64,000 nucleotides of DNA from Brachybacterium sp. SGAir0954 (GCF_005490785.1 NZ_CP027295.1:3346112-3410111); one strand, 5' to 3'; shown: positions 53,280 to 62,875, numbered from the stretch's first letter. The notes: generated by a model from the letters alone, not told the origin. A program made the numbers and translations.

Positions 53280-55037
53280 ATGTCCCGAGAACCCCACGAC
53301 CTCGCATCGGTCGACCACTTCACCCCGGTGAGCCGTCGTGCCGCGGCCAGCTCCCCGTTCTCCCCCGTGATGATCGCGCTGACGATCCTCGCCACGGCCG
53401 GCTGCCTGGCCTACGGGGTCTTCCTCCTCCAGCCCTCCCACCGGGGCGACCTGCTGCCCTGGCTCCTGGTCATCACGTCCGAGTCGATCCTCGTGTTCCA
53501 CGCGCTCTTCGCCATGTGGACCGTGCTCGCCGGGACGAGGGACGTGCGCGACCACGACTACTGGCGAGCGCGCGACGAGCTGTACTCGCTCTCGCGGATC
53601 TCCGCGCTCCGCCGCCGCGACGACCCCACGCTCTGGCCCGTGCAGCTCGACGGCCGCGTGGTCGACGTGGACGTGCTGATCACGGTGTACGGCGAGCCGA
53701 TCGAGGTGATCCGACGGACCGCCGAGGCGGCGCTCGCGATCCGCGGCCGCCACGTGGTGTGGATCCTCGACGACGGCCGCAGCGACGAGGTCCGCGACCT
53801 CGCCGCGGGGATCGGCTGCCGCTACGTGCGCCGCCGCACCGGCAACGGTGCCAAGGCCGGCAACGTGAACTACGCGCTCACACTGGCCAAGGCCGAGTTC
53901 TTCGTGATCCTGGACGCGGACTTCGTGCCGCTGCCGGGCCTGCTCGAGGAGACCCTGCCGTTCTTCACCAACGACACCGTCGCCTTCGTGCAGACCCCGC
54001 AGACCTACGGCAACCTCCACAACGTCATCTCGCGCGGCGCCGGCTACATGCAGGCGATGTTCTACCGCTTCGTGCAGCCGGGCCGGAACCAGTTCAACGC
54101 CGCGTTCTGCGTGGGCACGAACGTCGTGTTCCGGCGGCGTGCGATCGACGACGTGGGCGGCATGGTCACCGACTCGAAGTCCGAGGACGTGTGGACCTCG
54201 CTGAAGCTCCACGAGCGCGGCTGGCGGTCGGTCTTCCTGCCCACGACCCTCGCGATCGGCGACGCCCCGGACACGATCGTCGCCTACTCGAAGCAGCAGC
54301 TGCGCTGGGCGACCGGCGGCTTCGAGATCCTCCTGCAGGCCAACCCGCTGCACCCGGCGCGGCGGCTGAGCCTGGACCAGCGCCTCATGTACTTCATCAC
54401 CGCCACCCACTACCTCACCGGGATCGTCCCGGGCCTGCTCCTGCTGGTGCCGGCGCTCGAGGTGTTCCTGGACCTGCGCCCGGTGTCGATGGACGTGGGC
54501 TGGGCGACGTGGATGCTGTTCTACGCGGGCTTCTACCTGCTGCAGATCGTGCTGGCCTTCTTCACGCTCGGCTCCTTCCGCTGGGAGGTGCTGATCCTGG
54601 CCGCCTGCTCGTTCCCGATCTACGCGAAGGCCCTGGCCAACGTGGTCATGGGCCGTGACCAGGCGTGGTCGGTGACGGGCGCGACCGGGAAGGTCTCCCC
54701 CTTCACCGTCATGGGGCCGCAGCTGTGCGTGCTCGCCTTCCTGCTGTGCACCACCGCGGTGGGCGTCTGGCGCGACCTCATGCTCGGGCGCCCCTCGATC
54801 GCGACGGTGTGGTGCGGCGTGAACTCCGCCGTGCTGATCGTGCTCGTCCTCGTCGCGCTCGGCGAGATCCGCGCCGGCCGCTCCGGCGCCCTCGAGGCCC
54901 GCGGCGACCACGCCAAGGCGGCGGCGACCACGGCGGCGCTCGCCGCGCCCGTCCCCGTCTCGACCCCGGCGGACACGGTCGCGGCCCGCCTCGCCCCTGG
55001 TCGCCGGCGCGTCTCCCGCGTCCGCGCCCTCTCCTGA
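53280..55037 (+). CDS. Processive membrane glycosyltransferase, GT2 family (cellulose/curdlan synthase-like)
   Basis: A 585-aa polymerising glycosyltransferase. Two helices (about 30-50 and 58-84) precede a cytoplasmic GT2 domain with DD (164-165), DxD (LDADF, 212-214), a TED-like SED (301-303) and QxxRW (339-343). At least five C-terminal helices (about 370-530) would form the polysaccharide channel. No PilZ domain is visible. The ATG at 53280 follows AGGGAG. The gene leads a tight three-gene unit with an HlyD-like protein and a GH81 beta-1,3-glucanase. By analogy with curdlan synthase CrdS I infer a beta-1,3-glucan product; this is inference from neighbours. Confidence 0.9.
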   Translation: MSREPHDLASVDHFTPVSRRAAASSPFSPVMIALTILATAGCLAYGVFLLQPSHRGDLLPWLLVITSESILVFHALFAMWTVLAGTRDVRDHDYWRARDELYSLSRISALRRRDDPTLWPVQLDGRVVDVDVLITVYGEPIEVIRRTAEAALAIRGRHVVWILDDGRSDEVRDLAAGIGCRYVRRRTGNGAKAGNVNYALTLAKAEFFVILDADFVPLPGLLEETLPFFTNDTVAFVQTPQTYGNLHNVISRGAGYMQAMFYRFVQPGRNQFNAAFCVGTNVVFRRRAIDDVGGMVTDSKSEDVWTSLKLHERGWRSVFLPTTLAIGDAPDTIVAYSKQQLRWATGGFEILLQANPLHPARRLSLDQRLMYFITATHYLTGIVPGLLLLVPALEVFLDLRPVSMDVGWATWMLFYAGFYLLQIVLAFFTLGSFRWEVLILAACSFPIYAKALANVVMGRDQAWSVTGATGKVSPFTVMGPQLCVLAFLLCTTAVGVWRDLMLGRPSIATVWCGVNSAVLIVLVLVALGEIRAGRSGALEARGDHAKAAATTAALAAPVPVSTPADTVAARLAPGRRRVSRVRALS

Positions 55038-55067
55038 CCCCCGCCCCCACGACCAGAGGATCCCGTC

Positions 55068-55805
55068 ATGACCTGGATCGGCCGTCTCCGTCTCCTCCTC
55101 TCCCTCCTCCTCGTCCTCGCCCTCGCCGCGGCCCTGTGCCTGGTGTTCAACCAGCGTCAGCGCCAGAGCCTCTCGGTGAGCGCGGCGATCGAGCAGCCCC
55201 GCTACGCGATCGCCGCCGTCGCCCCCGGCGTCGTCACCGACATCGGGGTGGCCCTCGGCGACGAGGTCCGCGCCGGGGACGTGCTGTTCACGATGACCAG
55301 CGTCGAGCTGCAGCAGGACGCCGTCCACGGCCTCAAGGCCAGCTCCAACGACGCCATGGAGATCGACCCCGAGCAGGGCACGATCGTCTACCGCGCCACC
55401 GCGGACGGCCGCGTCGCCGCGCTGAGCGCGACGTCCGGCAACTACCTCGGGGCCGGCGCGCCCGTCGCGACGATCGTGCGGTCCACCCCGCGCACCGTGC
55501 AGGCGCAGTTCCGTCTCACGCCCCGCGACTACGGCCGTCTCGAGGAGGGTGCCCGTGCGCAGATCCTGCTGCCCGACGACCGCACGATCGAGGGCACCGT
55601 CGGCTCCGCGTCGGTGGTGACCGAGAACGGGCAGGCGATCACCCGGGCGCTCATCACGAGCCCTGATCTCGAGGCGCAGGACCTCGACCTCATCGCGACC
55701 GACGGCGCCCCGGTGTCGGTGACGGTCGAGCTGACCGACAGCGGCGTCCTCGCCGGCCCCACGGACGCCCTGATGGACGCCCTGCGCTCGGTGGGTCTGC
55801 GATGA
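55068..55805 (+). CDS. HlyD/membrane-fusion-like protein with one membrane anchor
   Basis: A 245-aa protein with an N-terminal helix (residues 5-30, LLLSLLLVLALAAALCLVF) and an extracytoplasmic biotinyl-lipoyl-like domain (VAPGVVTDIGVALGDEVRAGDVLFTM, and again VYRATADGRVAALSATSGNYLGAGAPVATI). A beta-barrel-like end follows (VQAQFRLTPRDYGRLEEGARAQI). It resembles a shortened HlyD or Alg44-type adaptor lacking the long coiled-coil. Placement 30 nt after the synthase and 4-nt overlap with the glucanase gene suggest a scaffold for polymer export. Function is inferred. Confidence 0.8.
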   Translation: MTWIGRLRLLLSLLLVLALAAALCLVFNQRQRQSLSVSAAIEQPRYAIAAVAPGVVTDIGVALGDEVRAGDVLFTMTSVELQQDAVHGLKASSNDAMEIDPEQGTIVYRATADGRVAALSATSGNYLGAGAPVATIVRSTPRTVQAQFRLTPRDYGRLEEGARAQILLPDDRTIEGTVGSASVVTENGQAITRALITSPDLEAQDLDLIATDGAPVSVTVELTDSGVLAGPTDALMDALRSVGLR

Positions 55806-57847
55806 GGCCCCCGCGCCGCGCCCTCCTCGCCGGCGCGCCGCTGGGCGTGATCGCCCTGGGAGCATCGGCCTGCACGGGCGACCGCTCCTCGGGCGGCGGC
55901 ACCGGGCCGAGCGCGGCCCTCCCCACCGCGGCCGCGTTCACCGACGAGGAGGTCCGCGGGTCGATGTCCGCGCTGCCCGAGCTCCCCGCCCCCGCGGACC
56001 TGAGGACCGTGCGGCTCGCCGACGGCCTGGTACCGCCGACGAATCGCTGGTTCTCCGGGCTCGTCTTCGGCGACGAGCCGCAGACGGTCCACCCGCTGCC
56101 GCTGTCCTTCGCCCTCGTCGACGGCGGGTTCGCGCTCGGTCTGCCGACGGTCACCACCTCGGCGCGCACGATCATGGGTGCTCACGTCCCCGAGGTCGAG
56201 GTCGCCGTCGCGGGGGCGGGGAGCGGGATCGTCTCCGCCTACGACGAGGCGTCCGTGCGGCTCGACCTCCTCGGCGGAGACGGGACCGCGCTGGCCACCG
56301 TGACGATCGCCGAGGGCTGGCCGTGCGTCGCCCTGCAGGCCCGCGCCGCCCTCGACCTCACCCTCTCCACCGCCTTCAACGGCGCAGCGACCGCTGCGGA
56401 GCCGGCGACGCTCACGGTGGGCGAGCACGAGTACGGGCTGCGCCTGGAGGGCGGGGACCTCGACGGCGCCCGCTGCTCCCTGGAGGCCGACGGCTGGGTG
56501 ACGCTCTTCGCGGTCCCCGTCGGCGGCACCGCCGCGGACGTCGCGCCCGCCGCCGTGCCGCTGCGCGGGACCAGCCTGACCCGCTCCGTGTCCGACGACG
56601 CCGCCCGCGCGACCCTCACCTACGAGACCGCGGACTCCTCCCCCACGGTCGTCGCCGCCATGCCCCACCACGGGGCGGACGCGGGGGCCGCGGAGGCGCT
56701 CGGCACCTATCCGAGCGTCTACGGCACCCTCGTGCTGCGGCCCGGCCCGGACCTGACCTGGAGCGCCCCGCGGCGCACTGTCCGCGCGGCGCTCGACCTC
56801 TCGGGCCTCGACGACGACGCGCGGGAGGAGCTCGCCGCTCAGGTGGTGGCCGACGTCGCCGGCCTCCCCGACTATCCCGCGGACACGTACTTCGGCGGGA
56901 AGGCCCTGCACCGGGACGCGCAGCTGCTCGCGATCGCCCGGCAGGTCGGGGCCGACGAGGCCGCGGCCGGGCTCGAGGAGCGGGTGCTCACCCAGATCCG
57001 CCGCTGGACGGAGGTCGCCGGGGCGGAGGAGCGGGACGCCTTCTGCTTCACCTACGACGCGACCAACCGGGGGGTCGTCGGCCTCACGCCGTCCTTCGGG
57101 TCCGAGCAGTTCAACGACCACCACTTCCACTACGGCTACTTCCTCCACGCCGCCGGCACGCTCGCCGCGGACGACGAGGACCTCGCCGCGGAGCTCGCCC
57201 CGGTGATGGACGCCCTCGCCGCGGACATCGCCTGCGACGCGGCCACCGACGCGGTGCCGGTGCGGCGCGTGTTCGACGCCTACGCCTCGCACTCCTGGGC
57301 CTCGGGCACCTCCCCCTTCGCCGACGGCAACAACCAGGAGTCCAGCTCCGAGGCGACGACCGCGTGGGCGGGGCTGGAGCTGTGGGCCCGGGCGCGCGGG
57401 GACGAGGAGCTCGCCGCGGGCGCCGCCTGGCTGCTCGCGCACGAGGCCGCCGCCGCCCGCGCCTACTGGACGGACTTCGACCTCGCGGACCCGGTGTACG
57501 AGTGCTTCGAGCACTCGGTGCTGCCCCTGCAGTTCGGCGGCAAGCGGGACTACGCCACCTGGTTCTCCCCCGAGCCCGCGGCGGCGCTCGCGATCCTCGC
57601 GCTGCCCATGTCCCCGAGCTCCGACCACCTGGCCGACGATCCCGAGCGGGTGCGGCGCAACATCGCCGAGGCCACGGCCTCCGGCGGATTCGCGCAGCAG
57701 TACGGGGACTGGCTGCTGATGTACGCGGCGCTCGGCGGCGAGGACGACCGGGCGGCGGCGCTCGAGGCGGCGCGTGAGCTGGCGGACGAGCACCTCGACG
57801 ACGGCGACACCCGCAGCTACCTGCTGGCGTTCATCCTGTCCCGGTGA
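55802..57847 (+). CDS. Glycoside hydrolase family 81 endo-beta-1,3-glucanase, lipoprotein
   Basis: A 681-aa enzyme. The N-terminus is a lipoprotein signal with twin Arg (RR at 5-6) and a lipobox ending at Cys24 (LGASAC). The N-terminal beta-sandwich opens with the family-typical VPPTNRWFSGLVFG. The catalytic alpha-barrel shows GSEQFNDHHFHYGYFLHAAG with the acid Asp439, and NNQESSSEA with Glu513 and Glu517, spaced as in characterised GH81 enzymes. It cleaves beta-1,3-glucan outside the membrane. It overlaps the HlyD-like gene by 4 nt (ATGA), so synthesis and trimming are genetically coupled. The downstream HAD gene is convergent. Confidence 0.93.
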   Translation: MRPPRRALLAGAPLGVIALGASACTGDRSSGGGTGPSAALPTAAAFTDEEVRGSMSALPELPAPADLRTVRLADGLVPPTNRWFSGLVFGDEPQTVHPLPLSFALVDGGFALGLPTVTTSARTIMGAHVPEVEVAVAGAGSGIVSAYDEASVRLDLLGGDGTALATVTIAEGWPCVALQARAALDLTLSTAFNGAATAAEPATLTVGEHEYGLRLEGGDLDGARCSLEADGWVTLFAVPVGGTAADVAPAAVPLRGTSLTRSVSDDAARATLTYETADSSPTVVAAMPHHGADAGAAEALGTYPSVYGTLVLRPGPDLTWSAPRRTVRAALDLSGLDDDAREELAAQVVADVAGLPDYPADTYFGGKALHRDAQLLAIARQVGADEAAAGLEERVLTQIRRWTEVAGAEERDAFCFTYDATNRGVVGLTPSFGSEQFNDHHFHYGYFLHAAGTLAADDEDLAAELAPVMDALAADIACDAATDAVPVRRVFDAYASHSWASGTSPFADGNNQESSSEATTAWAGLELWARARGDEELAAGAAWLLAHEAAAARAYWTDFDLADPVYECFEHSVLPLQFGGKRDYATWFSPEPAAALAILALPMSPSSDHLADDPERVRRNIAEATASGGFAQQYGDWLLMYAALGGEDDRAAALEAARELADEHLDDGDTRSYLLAFILSR

Positions 57848-57865
57848 GGGGCGCGGGGACGGCGC

Positions 57866-58732
57866 TCAGCCGGCGACGGCCTCCAGCACCAGCACGGTGC
57901 CGTCCTCGTAGACGGAGAGGGTGACGGTGTCCGCCACGTCCTTCACGCCCTGCGGCGCCTGTCCCATGGCGACGCCCACCTGCGCCCAGTCGAGCATCTC
58001 GACGTCGTTGAAGCCGTCTCCCACCGTGAGGGTGCGCTCGCGGGGGATGTCGAGCCGCTCGCGCACCACCTCGAGGGCGCTCGCCTTGGAGACGCCGGGG
58101 GCGGCCATGTCGAGCCAGGCGGTCCAGCCGATCGCGTACTCGACGCCGTGCACGCCGGACTCCGCGATCACGCGGCTGAACTCCTGCGGGGAGAGGTCGG
58201 GGACGTGGACGACGACGCGCACGGCCTCGAGCTCCATGAGCTGGTCGAGGTCGCTCTCGATCGCCTCGACGCCGAAGCTCGCGTCCTGGAAGCCGGGGGT
58301 GGCGCGGAAGGCGCCGCTGGCCATCTCGACGGCGTAGTGGGCGTCCGGCGCGACCTTGCGCAGCGTGGCGAGGGCCTGACCGGGCTGGAAGGTGCGGGTG
58401 TCGATCACGCGGTAGCCCTCGGGGGCCGACGGGTCCATCTCGAGGGTGACGGCGCCGTTGGAGCAGACGGCGTAGCCGTGCTCGATGCCGGCGGCGCGGA
58501 CGATCGGCACGGTCGCCCCGAGGGAGCGGCCGGTCGCGATGACGACGGTGGACCCGCGGGCGGCGCGCTGGAGCGCCTCGCGCATGGGGGCGCTCATCGC
58601 GCCGTCGTGGTCCACGAGGGTGCCGTCGACGTCGAGCCCGATGAGCAGGTGCTCCCCGGCGAGCTGGTCGAGGTGATCGGCGAGGCGGGCGCGGGTGGCC
58701 TCGACGTCGGTCGTCGCGGGCGCGGGGTTCAT
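57866..58732 (-). CDS. HAD superfamily hydrolase, Cof/IIB type
   Basis: A 288-aa phosphatase. Motif I is LIGLDVDGTLVDHDG (about 30-44), motif II IATGRS, motif III Lys in PGVSKASALE, and motif IV VGDGFNDVEMLDWAQVGVAMGQAP. The cap carries the Cof-type insertion. Substrate is unknown. The ATG at 58732 is chosen over upstream ones because those overlap the serS end region. GACACT sits 7 nt upstream, a possible leaderless -10. It lies 103 nt after serS on the same strand and may be partly co-transcribed. It is convergent with the GH81 gene across 18 bp. Confidence 0.88.
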   Translation of the reverse strand: MNPAPATTDVEATRARLADHLDQLAGEHLLIGLDVDGTLVDHDGAMSAPMREALQRAARGSTVVIATGRSLGATVPIVRAAGIEHGYAVCSNGAVTLEMDPSAPEGYRVIDTRTFQPGQALATLRKVAPDAHYAVEMASGAFRATPGFQDASFGVEAIESDLDQLMELEAVRVVVHVPDLSPQEFSRVIAESGVHGVEYAIGWTAWLDMAAPGVSKASALEVVRERLDIPRERTLTVGDGFNDVEMLDWAQVGVAMGQAPQGVKDVADTVTLSVYEDGTVLVLEAVAG

Positions 58733-58835
58733 GCCGTCCAGTGTCCCAGCCCCGGCTGACGAACGGGTGAACCGGCGATGACGCAGCGCCGCCAGGATCC
58801 GCCGGCCGAGGCCCTTCCGCTCCGCTCCCGTCATC

Positions 58836-60098
58836 TCAGGCGACGACCTCGAAGACCTCACGGCCGCCGAGGAACGGGCGCAGGCCCTCGGGGACCACCA
58901 CGGAGCCGTCGGGCTGCTGGTGGTTCTCGAGGATCGCCGCGATGAAGCGGGTGGTGCCGAGGGTGCCGTTGAGGGTCGCGACGGGGCGCAGGCCGTCCTC
59001 GGTGCGCTCGCGGATGTTCAGCCGCCGCGCCTGGAACTGGGTGGTGTTCGAGGTGGAGGTGAGCTCGCGGTAGGTCTCCTGCGAGGGCATCCACGCCTCG
59101 CAGTCGAACTTGCGGGCGGCGGAGGTGCCGAGGTCGCCGGCGGCGGTATCGATGATGCGATAGGGCACGTCGATCCTCGCCATCATCTCCCGCTCCCAGT
59201 CCAGGAGCCGCTCGTGCTCCGCGTAGGAGTCCTCGATGCGGCAGTAGGAGAACATCTCGACCTTGTGGAACTGGTGCACGCGGATGATGCCGCGGGTGTC
59301 CTTGCCGTAGCTGCCGGCCTCGCGGCGGTAGCAGGCGCTCCAACCGGCGTAGCGGATCGGGCCGTCGGAGAGGTCGAGGACCTCGTCGCGGTGGTAGCTC
59401 GCGAGGGCCACCTCGCTCGTGCCCACGAGGTAGAGGTCGTCGTCCTTGTCGAGGTGGTAGACCTCGTCGGCGTGCTCGCCGAGGAAGCCGGTGCCCTCCA
59501 TCGACTCGGGCAGCACCAGGGTGGGCGTGATCATCGGCGTGAAGCCGGCGCGCGTGGCCTGGTCTATCGCGGCGTTGAGGATCGCGAGCTCGAGCTGCGC
59601 GCCGACGCCGGTGAGGAAGTAGAAGCGGGCACCGGAGACCTTCGCGCCGCGCGCCATGTCGATCGCCTTCAGCCCTTCGGCGATCTCGAGGTGGTCCTTG
59701 ACGGGCGCCTCGAACGCGGGGATCTCGCCGACGGTCTCGCGGAGCACGAAGTCCGCCTCGAGGCCCTCGGGGGCACCCTCGGCAAGGTTCGGGATCGTGC
59801 GCAGCAGGCGGTCGCGCTCAGCGAGCGCGTCGCCGGCCTCGGCCTCGAGCCGCTTGACGTCCGCGGCGAGACCCTTGACCTGGGCGAGCAGCTCCTGCTT
59901 CTCCTCACCCTTCGCCTGGGCGACCTTCTTGCCGAAGCTCTTCTGCTCCGCGCGGGCGGATTCGAAGGCGGCGGTGGCCTCGCGCCAGGAGGAGTCCGCG
60001 GCGAGCACGGAGTCGACGACGCCGGCATCGCGCCGGCGCGCCCTCTGTGCGTCTCGGACCAGGTCGGGGTTCTCGCGCAGCTGCCGCAGATCGATCAT
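58836..60098 (-). CDS. serS: Serine-tRNA ligase
   Basis: A 420-aa class II aminoacyl-tRNA synthetase. The N-terminal antiparallel coiled coil (about 25-100) contacts the tRNA long arm. Motif 2 region is [41 protein letters not shown] binds serine/ATP, and motif 3 ends with LRPFLGG. The ATG at 60098 overlaps the GntR stop (ATGA). In addition TACCCT (60105-60110, minus strand) lies 6 nt upstream, so it may have its own leaderless promoter inside the GntR gene. Two tRNA-Ser genes are in this window. Confidence 0.97.
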   Translation of the reverse strand: MIDLRQLRENPDLVRDAQRARRRDAGVVDSVLAADSSWREATAAFESARAEQKSFGKKVAQAKGEEKQELLAQVKGLAADVKRLEAEAGDALAERDRLLRTIPNLAEGAPEGLEADFVLRETVGEIPAFEAPVKDHLEIAEGLKAIDMARGAKVSGARFYFLTGVGAQLELAILNAAIDQATRAGFTPMITPTLVLPESMEGTGFLGEHADEVYHLDKDDDLYLVGTSEVALASYHRDEVLDLSDGPIRYAGWSACYRREAGSYGKDTRGIIRVHQFHKVEMFSYCRIEDSYAEHERLLDWEREMMARIDVPYRIIDTAAGDLGTSAARKFDCEAWMPSQETYRELTSTSNTTQFQARRLNIRERTEDGLRPVATLNGTLGTTRFIAAILENHQQPDGSVVVPEGLRPFLGGREVFEVVA

Positions 60099-60526
60099 TC
60101 GTCCAGGGTACCCGCGGCGGCGGGTCCCCCGCCCGCGGAGGTGAGCAGGGTCCGCACGGCGGTGAGCACGGCCTCGGGGCCGTGCCCGGCGGCGCGGGCC
60201 TCCGCGATCGGGGCGGCGAGGAGCCGGGCGAGCCCGGGGTCGAGGTCCCCCGCGGGGGCGACGGCGACGCCGGCGGGCAGCGGGTCCGCGATGCGGGTGC
60301 CGGCGCCGCGGGCGGTGTGCAGCACCTCCGCCACCTCGAGCTCCTTGTAGGCGCGGGCGACGGTGCCGGGGGCGAGACCGAGGTCCGTGGCGAGCGCACG
60401 GATCGCGGGGAGCCGGTCCCCGGGGCGGAGGATGCCGGTGGCGAGCTGGGCGAGGATGCCGCGGCGGATCTGCTCGAAGGGCGGCAGCGGGTGCTCGATG
60501 TCCACGACGAGGGCGTCGTCGGTCAT
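60095..60526 (-). CDS. GntR family regulator, YtrA-like (no effector domain)
   Basis: A 143-aa regulator made of a GntR winged helix (about 10-80: [49 protein letters not shown] in outline) with a short helical tail for dimerisation. This matches the YtrA subfamily, which lacks a large effector domain and represses membrane-protein operons. Its ATG overlaps the membrane protein stop and its stop overlaps the serS ATG (both 4 nt). The likely operator is the ACCCTAT-N6-ATAGGGT repeat upstream of the operon. Confidence 0.88.
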   Translation of the reverse strand: MTDDALVVDIEHPLPPFEQIRRGILAQLATGILRPGDRLPAIRALATDLGLAPGTVARAYKELEVAEVLHTARGAGTRIADPLPAGVAVAPAGDLDPGLARLLAAPIAEARAAGHGPEAVLTAVRTLLTSAGGGPAAAGTLDE

Positions 60527-61476
60527 CCGGCGGTCCCGGTCATCGGCGCGGCGCGCAGGCGCAGCGCGCGTCGGGAGGTGTCGCGACGGGCGGCGAGGGC
60601 GGGGGCGAGGACGAGCACGGCGCCCCATCCTGTCACGGCGACCCCGCCGATCGCGGCGAGGAGGGCGAGCACCCCGCTCACGACGACGGCGGTGGGGACG
60701 TCGGCCCCCATGTCGCCGAGGCCGCCGGCGACGCCCAGGGCGCGGGTCGCGGCGAGGCCGCCGAGGACGACGCCGAGGAGACCGGTGCCGATCATGACGG
60801 CTCCGATCACGGTGGCCGCGGAGCGGCGGCGGGCGAGCAGGTCCCCTCCGACGCCGCCGGGGCGGCGCGCGGTGACCGCGCGCAGGGCGAGGGCGGCGAG
60901 GAGGACCAGCAGGACCAGGGCGATCGCAGCGGGGATCGTGTACCAGGAGCCGGGGTAGGGCGCGATCCCGATCTCGATCGTCACCCCGCTCGCGTCGGTC
61001 CCGCTCCCGGTGAGGACCCGGCCGGGTCGGAGGACGTCGTCCGGGGAGGCCAGCACCGTCGTCATCACCATGAGCGCGCCGAGCCCGAGCACGGCGGCGG
61101 CCGCGGCGAGCGAGGCCGCGCAGGGCAGCACCTCCCGCAGGCCGTGGGGCTCGAGGTCGGCGCTGCGGCTCGCCCCGACGATCGGGGCGGCGAGCCGCCC
61201 CTCCCCGATCAGCACCGCGAGGACGAGCGCGGCGGTGCCGAGCAGCGGGGCGGTGCCGGCGAGCGCGCCGTGGCCGAGCCTGCCGGGGAGCGGCACGGCC
61301 GCGAGGAGCGCCGCGGCGATCAGGACGCCGGCGATCCCGCCCACGCGGCGGGCGCGCAGCTGGGCACGGTCCAGGCCGGTCGTCTCCGGGCGCACGAGCA
61401 GGAGGACGAGGAGGACGACACCCGCGAGGGCGAGCACTCCGAGCAGAATGATCAGGAGGGGACCGGCGAGGGACAT
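60523..61476 (-). CDS. Polytopic membrane protein of unknown family
   Basis: A 317-aa membrane protein with about eight hydrophobic segments (starting with [20 protein letters not shown]). It also has a cytoplasmic basic end ([15 protein letters not shown]). I recognise no transporter signature. YtrA-type regulators commonly sit with ABC transporters or DUF1648-type membrane proteins. The genomic pattern fits, but this protein is not obviously either. The ATG at 61476 follows AAAGGTG. It is first in the operon, followed by the GntR gene and serS. Confidence 0.7.
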   Translation of the reverse strand: MSLAGPLLIILLGVLALAGVVLLVLLLVRPETTGLDRAQLRARRVGGIAGVLIAAALLAAVPLPGRLGHGALAGTAPLLGTAALVLAVLIGEGRLAAPIVGASRSADLEPHGLREVLPCAASLAAAAAVLGLGALMVMTTVLASPDDVLRPGRVLTGSGTDASGVTIEIGIAPYPGSWYTIPAAIALVLLVLLAALALRAVTARRPGGVGGDLLARRRSAATVIGAVMIGTGLLGVVLGGLAATRALGVAGGLGDMGADVPTAVVVSGVLALLAAIGGVAVTGWGAVLVLAPALAARRDTSRRALRLRAAPMTGTAG

Positions 61477-61526
61477 GTCGACACCTTTCGTCAGGGGCCG
61501 GCGACCGATCGGCCGCATCTTGTATC

Positions 61527-61546
61527 ACCCTATTGGCACATAGGGT
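61527..61546. promoter_or_regulatory. Inverted repeat ACCCTAT-N6-ATAGGGT: probable YtrA-type operator
   Basis: Perfect 7-bp arms (61527-61533, 61540-61546) separated by 6 bp lie 51 bp before the membrane protein gene. On the minus strand TAGGGT within the left half is a possible -10 box, so repressor binding would block transcription. A TTGACA hexamer is at 61570-61565 on the minus strand. YtrA-type regulators bind such spaced inverted repeats. Confidence 0.6.
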
Positions 61547-61632
61547 CGCGGTCCGGCACCACGGTGTCAAGCCCTCCATCGGGATCCGATCCCGGACGTC
61601 CGCGCGGTCGGACCGCGGGCCCTCGCGGACCG

Positions 61633-61638
61633 TACGCT
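61633..61638 (+). promoter_or_regulatory. -10 box of the lipid kinase-like gene
   Basis: TACGCT is 6 nt before the ATG at 61645, a leaderless arrangement. No clear -35. Confidence 0.45.
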
Positions 61639-61644
61639 GTGCCC

Positions 61645-62823
61645 ATGGATCTCGGTGCAGTGCTCTCGATCATCGGCCTCGTCGTGGGGGTCGTCGCGAT
61701 CGTCCTGCTCGCCCTGGTGCTGCGCTCCCTGGGCCGGCACCGCCGCGAGCTCGCCGAGCTGCGCGCCGCGACCACCGGGGCGATCCCCGTCGTCGACGGC
61801 GGCGAGGCGGGAGCCGGCGGTGAGCCGACGGCGCAGGAGGACCCGCCCGCGCGGCTGAAGAAGGTCGCCGTCGTCCTGAACCCCTCGAAGTTCGCGGACG
61901 CCGACGCCTTCCGCGCGCGCCTGCGCGAGGTCGTCGAGCGCGTCGAGGAGGCGGAGATCGCCTTCTACGAGACGACCGTCGAGGACCCGGGACAGGGGCA
62001 GGCGCGCGAGGCGATCTCCGAGGGGGCGGACCTCGTCATGGCCGCGGGCGGGGACGGGACCGTCCGCATGGTCGCCTCCGTGCTCGCCGGCACGGATGTG
62101 CGCATGGGCATCATCCCCTCGGGCACCGGCAACCTGCTCGCCCGCAACGTCGACGTCCCGCTCGAGGACCCGGCCGCCGCGATGACCGCCGCGCTCACCG
62201 GCCAGGACCGCCACGTCGACGTCGGCTGGCTGCAGACGGGCGGCTCGATCGCCGAGGCCTCCGCCGCCTCCCCGCAGATCTTCCTCGTCATCGCCGGCTT
62301 CGGGGCGGACGCCGAGATGATCGGCCACACCGATGACGGCATGAAGAAGCGGATCGGCTGGATCGCCTACGTGCTCGGAGGGGTGCGCACCGTGATGGGC
62401 CGCAGCGTCGACGTCGTCCTCGACCTGCCCGACGGCACCCGCCACACGCACCGCGCCCGCACCGTGCTCCTCGGCAACGTCGGCCGCCTCCCCGGCGGCT
62501 TCGTGCTCATGCCCGGCGCGACCGTGGACAACGGCCGGCTCGAGATCGTCGTCGCCGGCTGGCGCGGCGCGGCCGGCTTCAGCCAGGTCGTCACCGAGGT
62601 CGTGAACCCGCGCCTCGTGCCCAGCCGCCGCACGCGCATCGCGAACCGGCTCTCCACGATGGAGCGCTACCACTCCCCCGCGGTGCAGGTCGTCACGGCG
62701 GCGCCGCAGCCGGTGCAGCTCGACGGGGACACGGACGACGAGGCCACGCACTTCATCGCGCGCGTGGATCCCGGGGTGCTGCGCCTGCGGGTGCCGGTCA
62801 GCTCGCGCTCCCGCGGCCGCTGA
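61645..62823 (+). CDS. Diacylglycerol kinase family protein (DAGK catalytic domain)
   Basis: A 392-aa protein with one N-terminal membrane helix (about 5-25) and a Pro/Gly/Asp linker. A DAGK-type catalytic domain follows (about 70-385). The nucleotide loop is AAGGDGTVRMVASVLAG, then GIIPSGTGNLLARN, and the lipid-kinase C-lobe shows VDVGWLQTGG and GFGADAEMIGHT. Such enzymes phosphorylate diacylglycerol, ceramide or other lipids; the membrane anchor fits. It diverges from the operon at 61476. Confidence 0.88.
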   Translation: MDLGAVLSIIGLVVGVVAIVLLALVLRSLGRHRRELAELRAATTGAIPVVDGGEAGAGGEPTAQEDPPARLKKVAVVLNPSKFADADAFRARLREVVERVEEAEIAFYETTVEDPGQGQAREAISEGADLVMAAGGDGTVRMVASVLAGTDVRMGIIPSGTGNLLARNVDVPLEDPAAAMTAALTGQDRHVDVGWLQTGGSIAEASAASPQIFLVIAGFGADAEMIGHTDDGMKKRIGWIAYVLGGVRTVMGRSVDVVLDLPDGTRHTHRARTVLLGNVGRLPGGFVLMPGATVDNGRLEIVVAGWRGAAGFSQVVTEVVNPRLVPSRRTRIANRLSTMERYHSPAVQVVTAAPQPVQLDGDTDDEATHFIARVDPGVLRLRVPVSSRSRGR

Positions 62824-62875
62824 TCCCGGTCACCCCGGGGCCGGAGGCTCGCGGGGGCCCGTCGGCGCACCCGCC

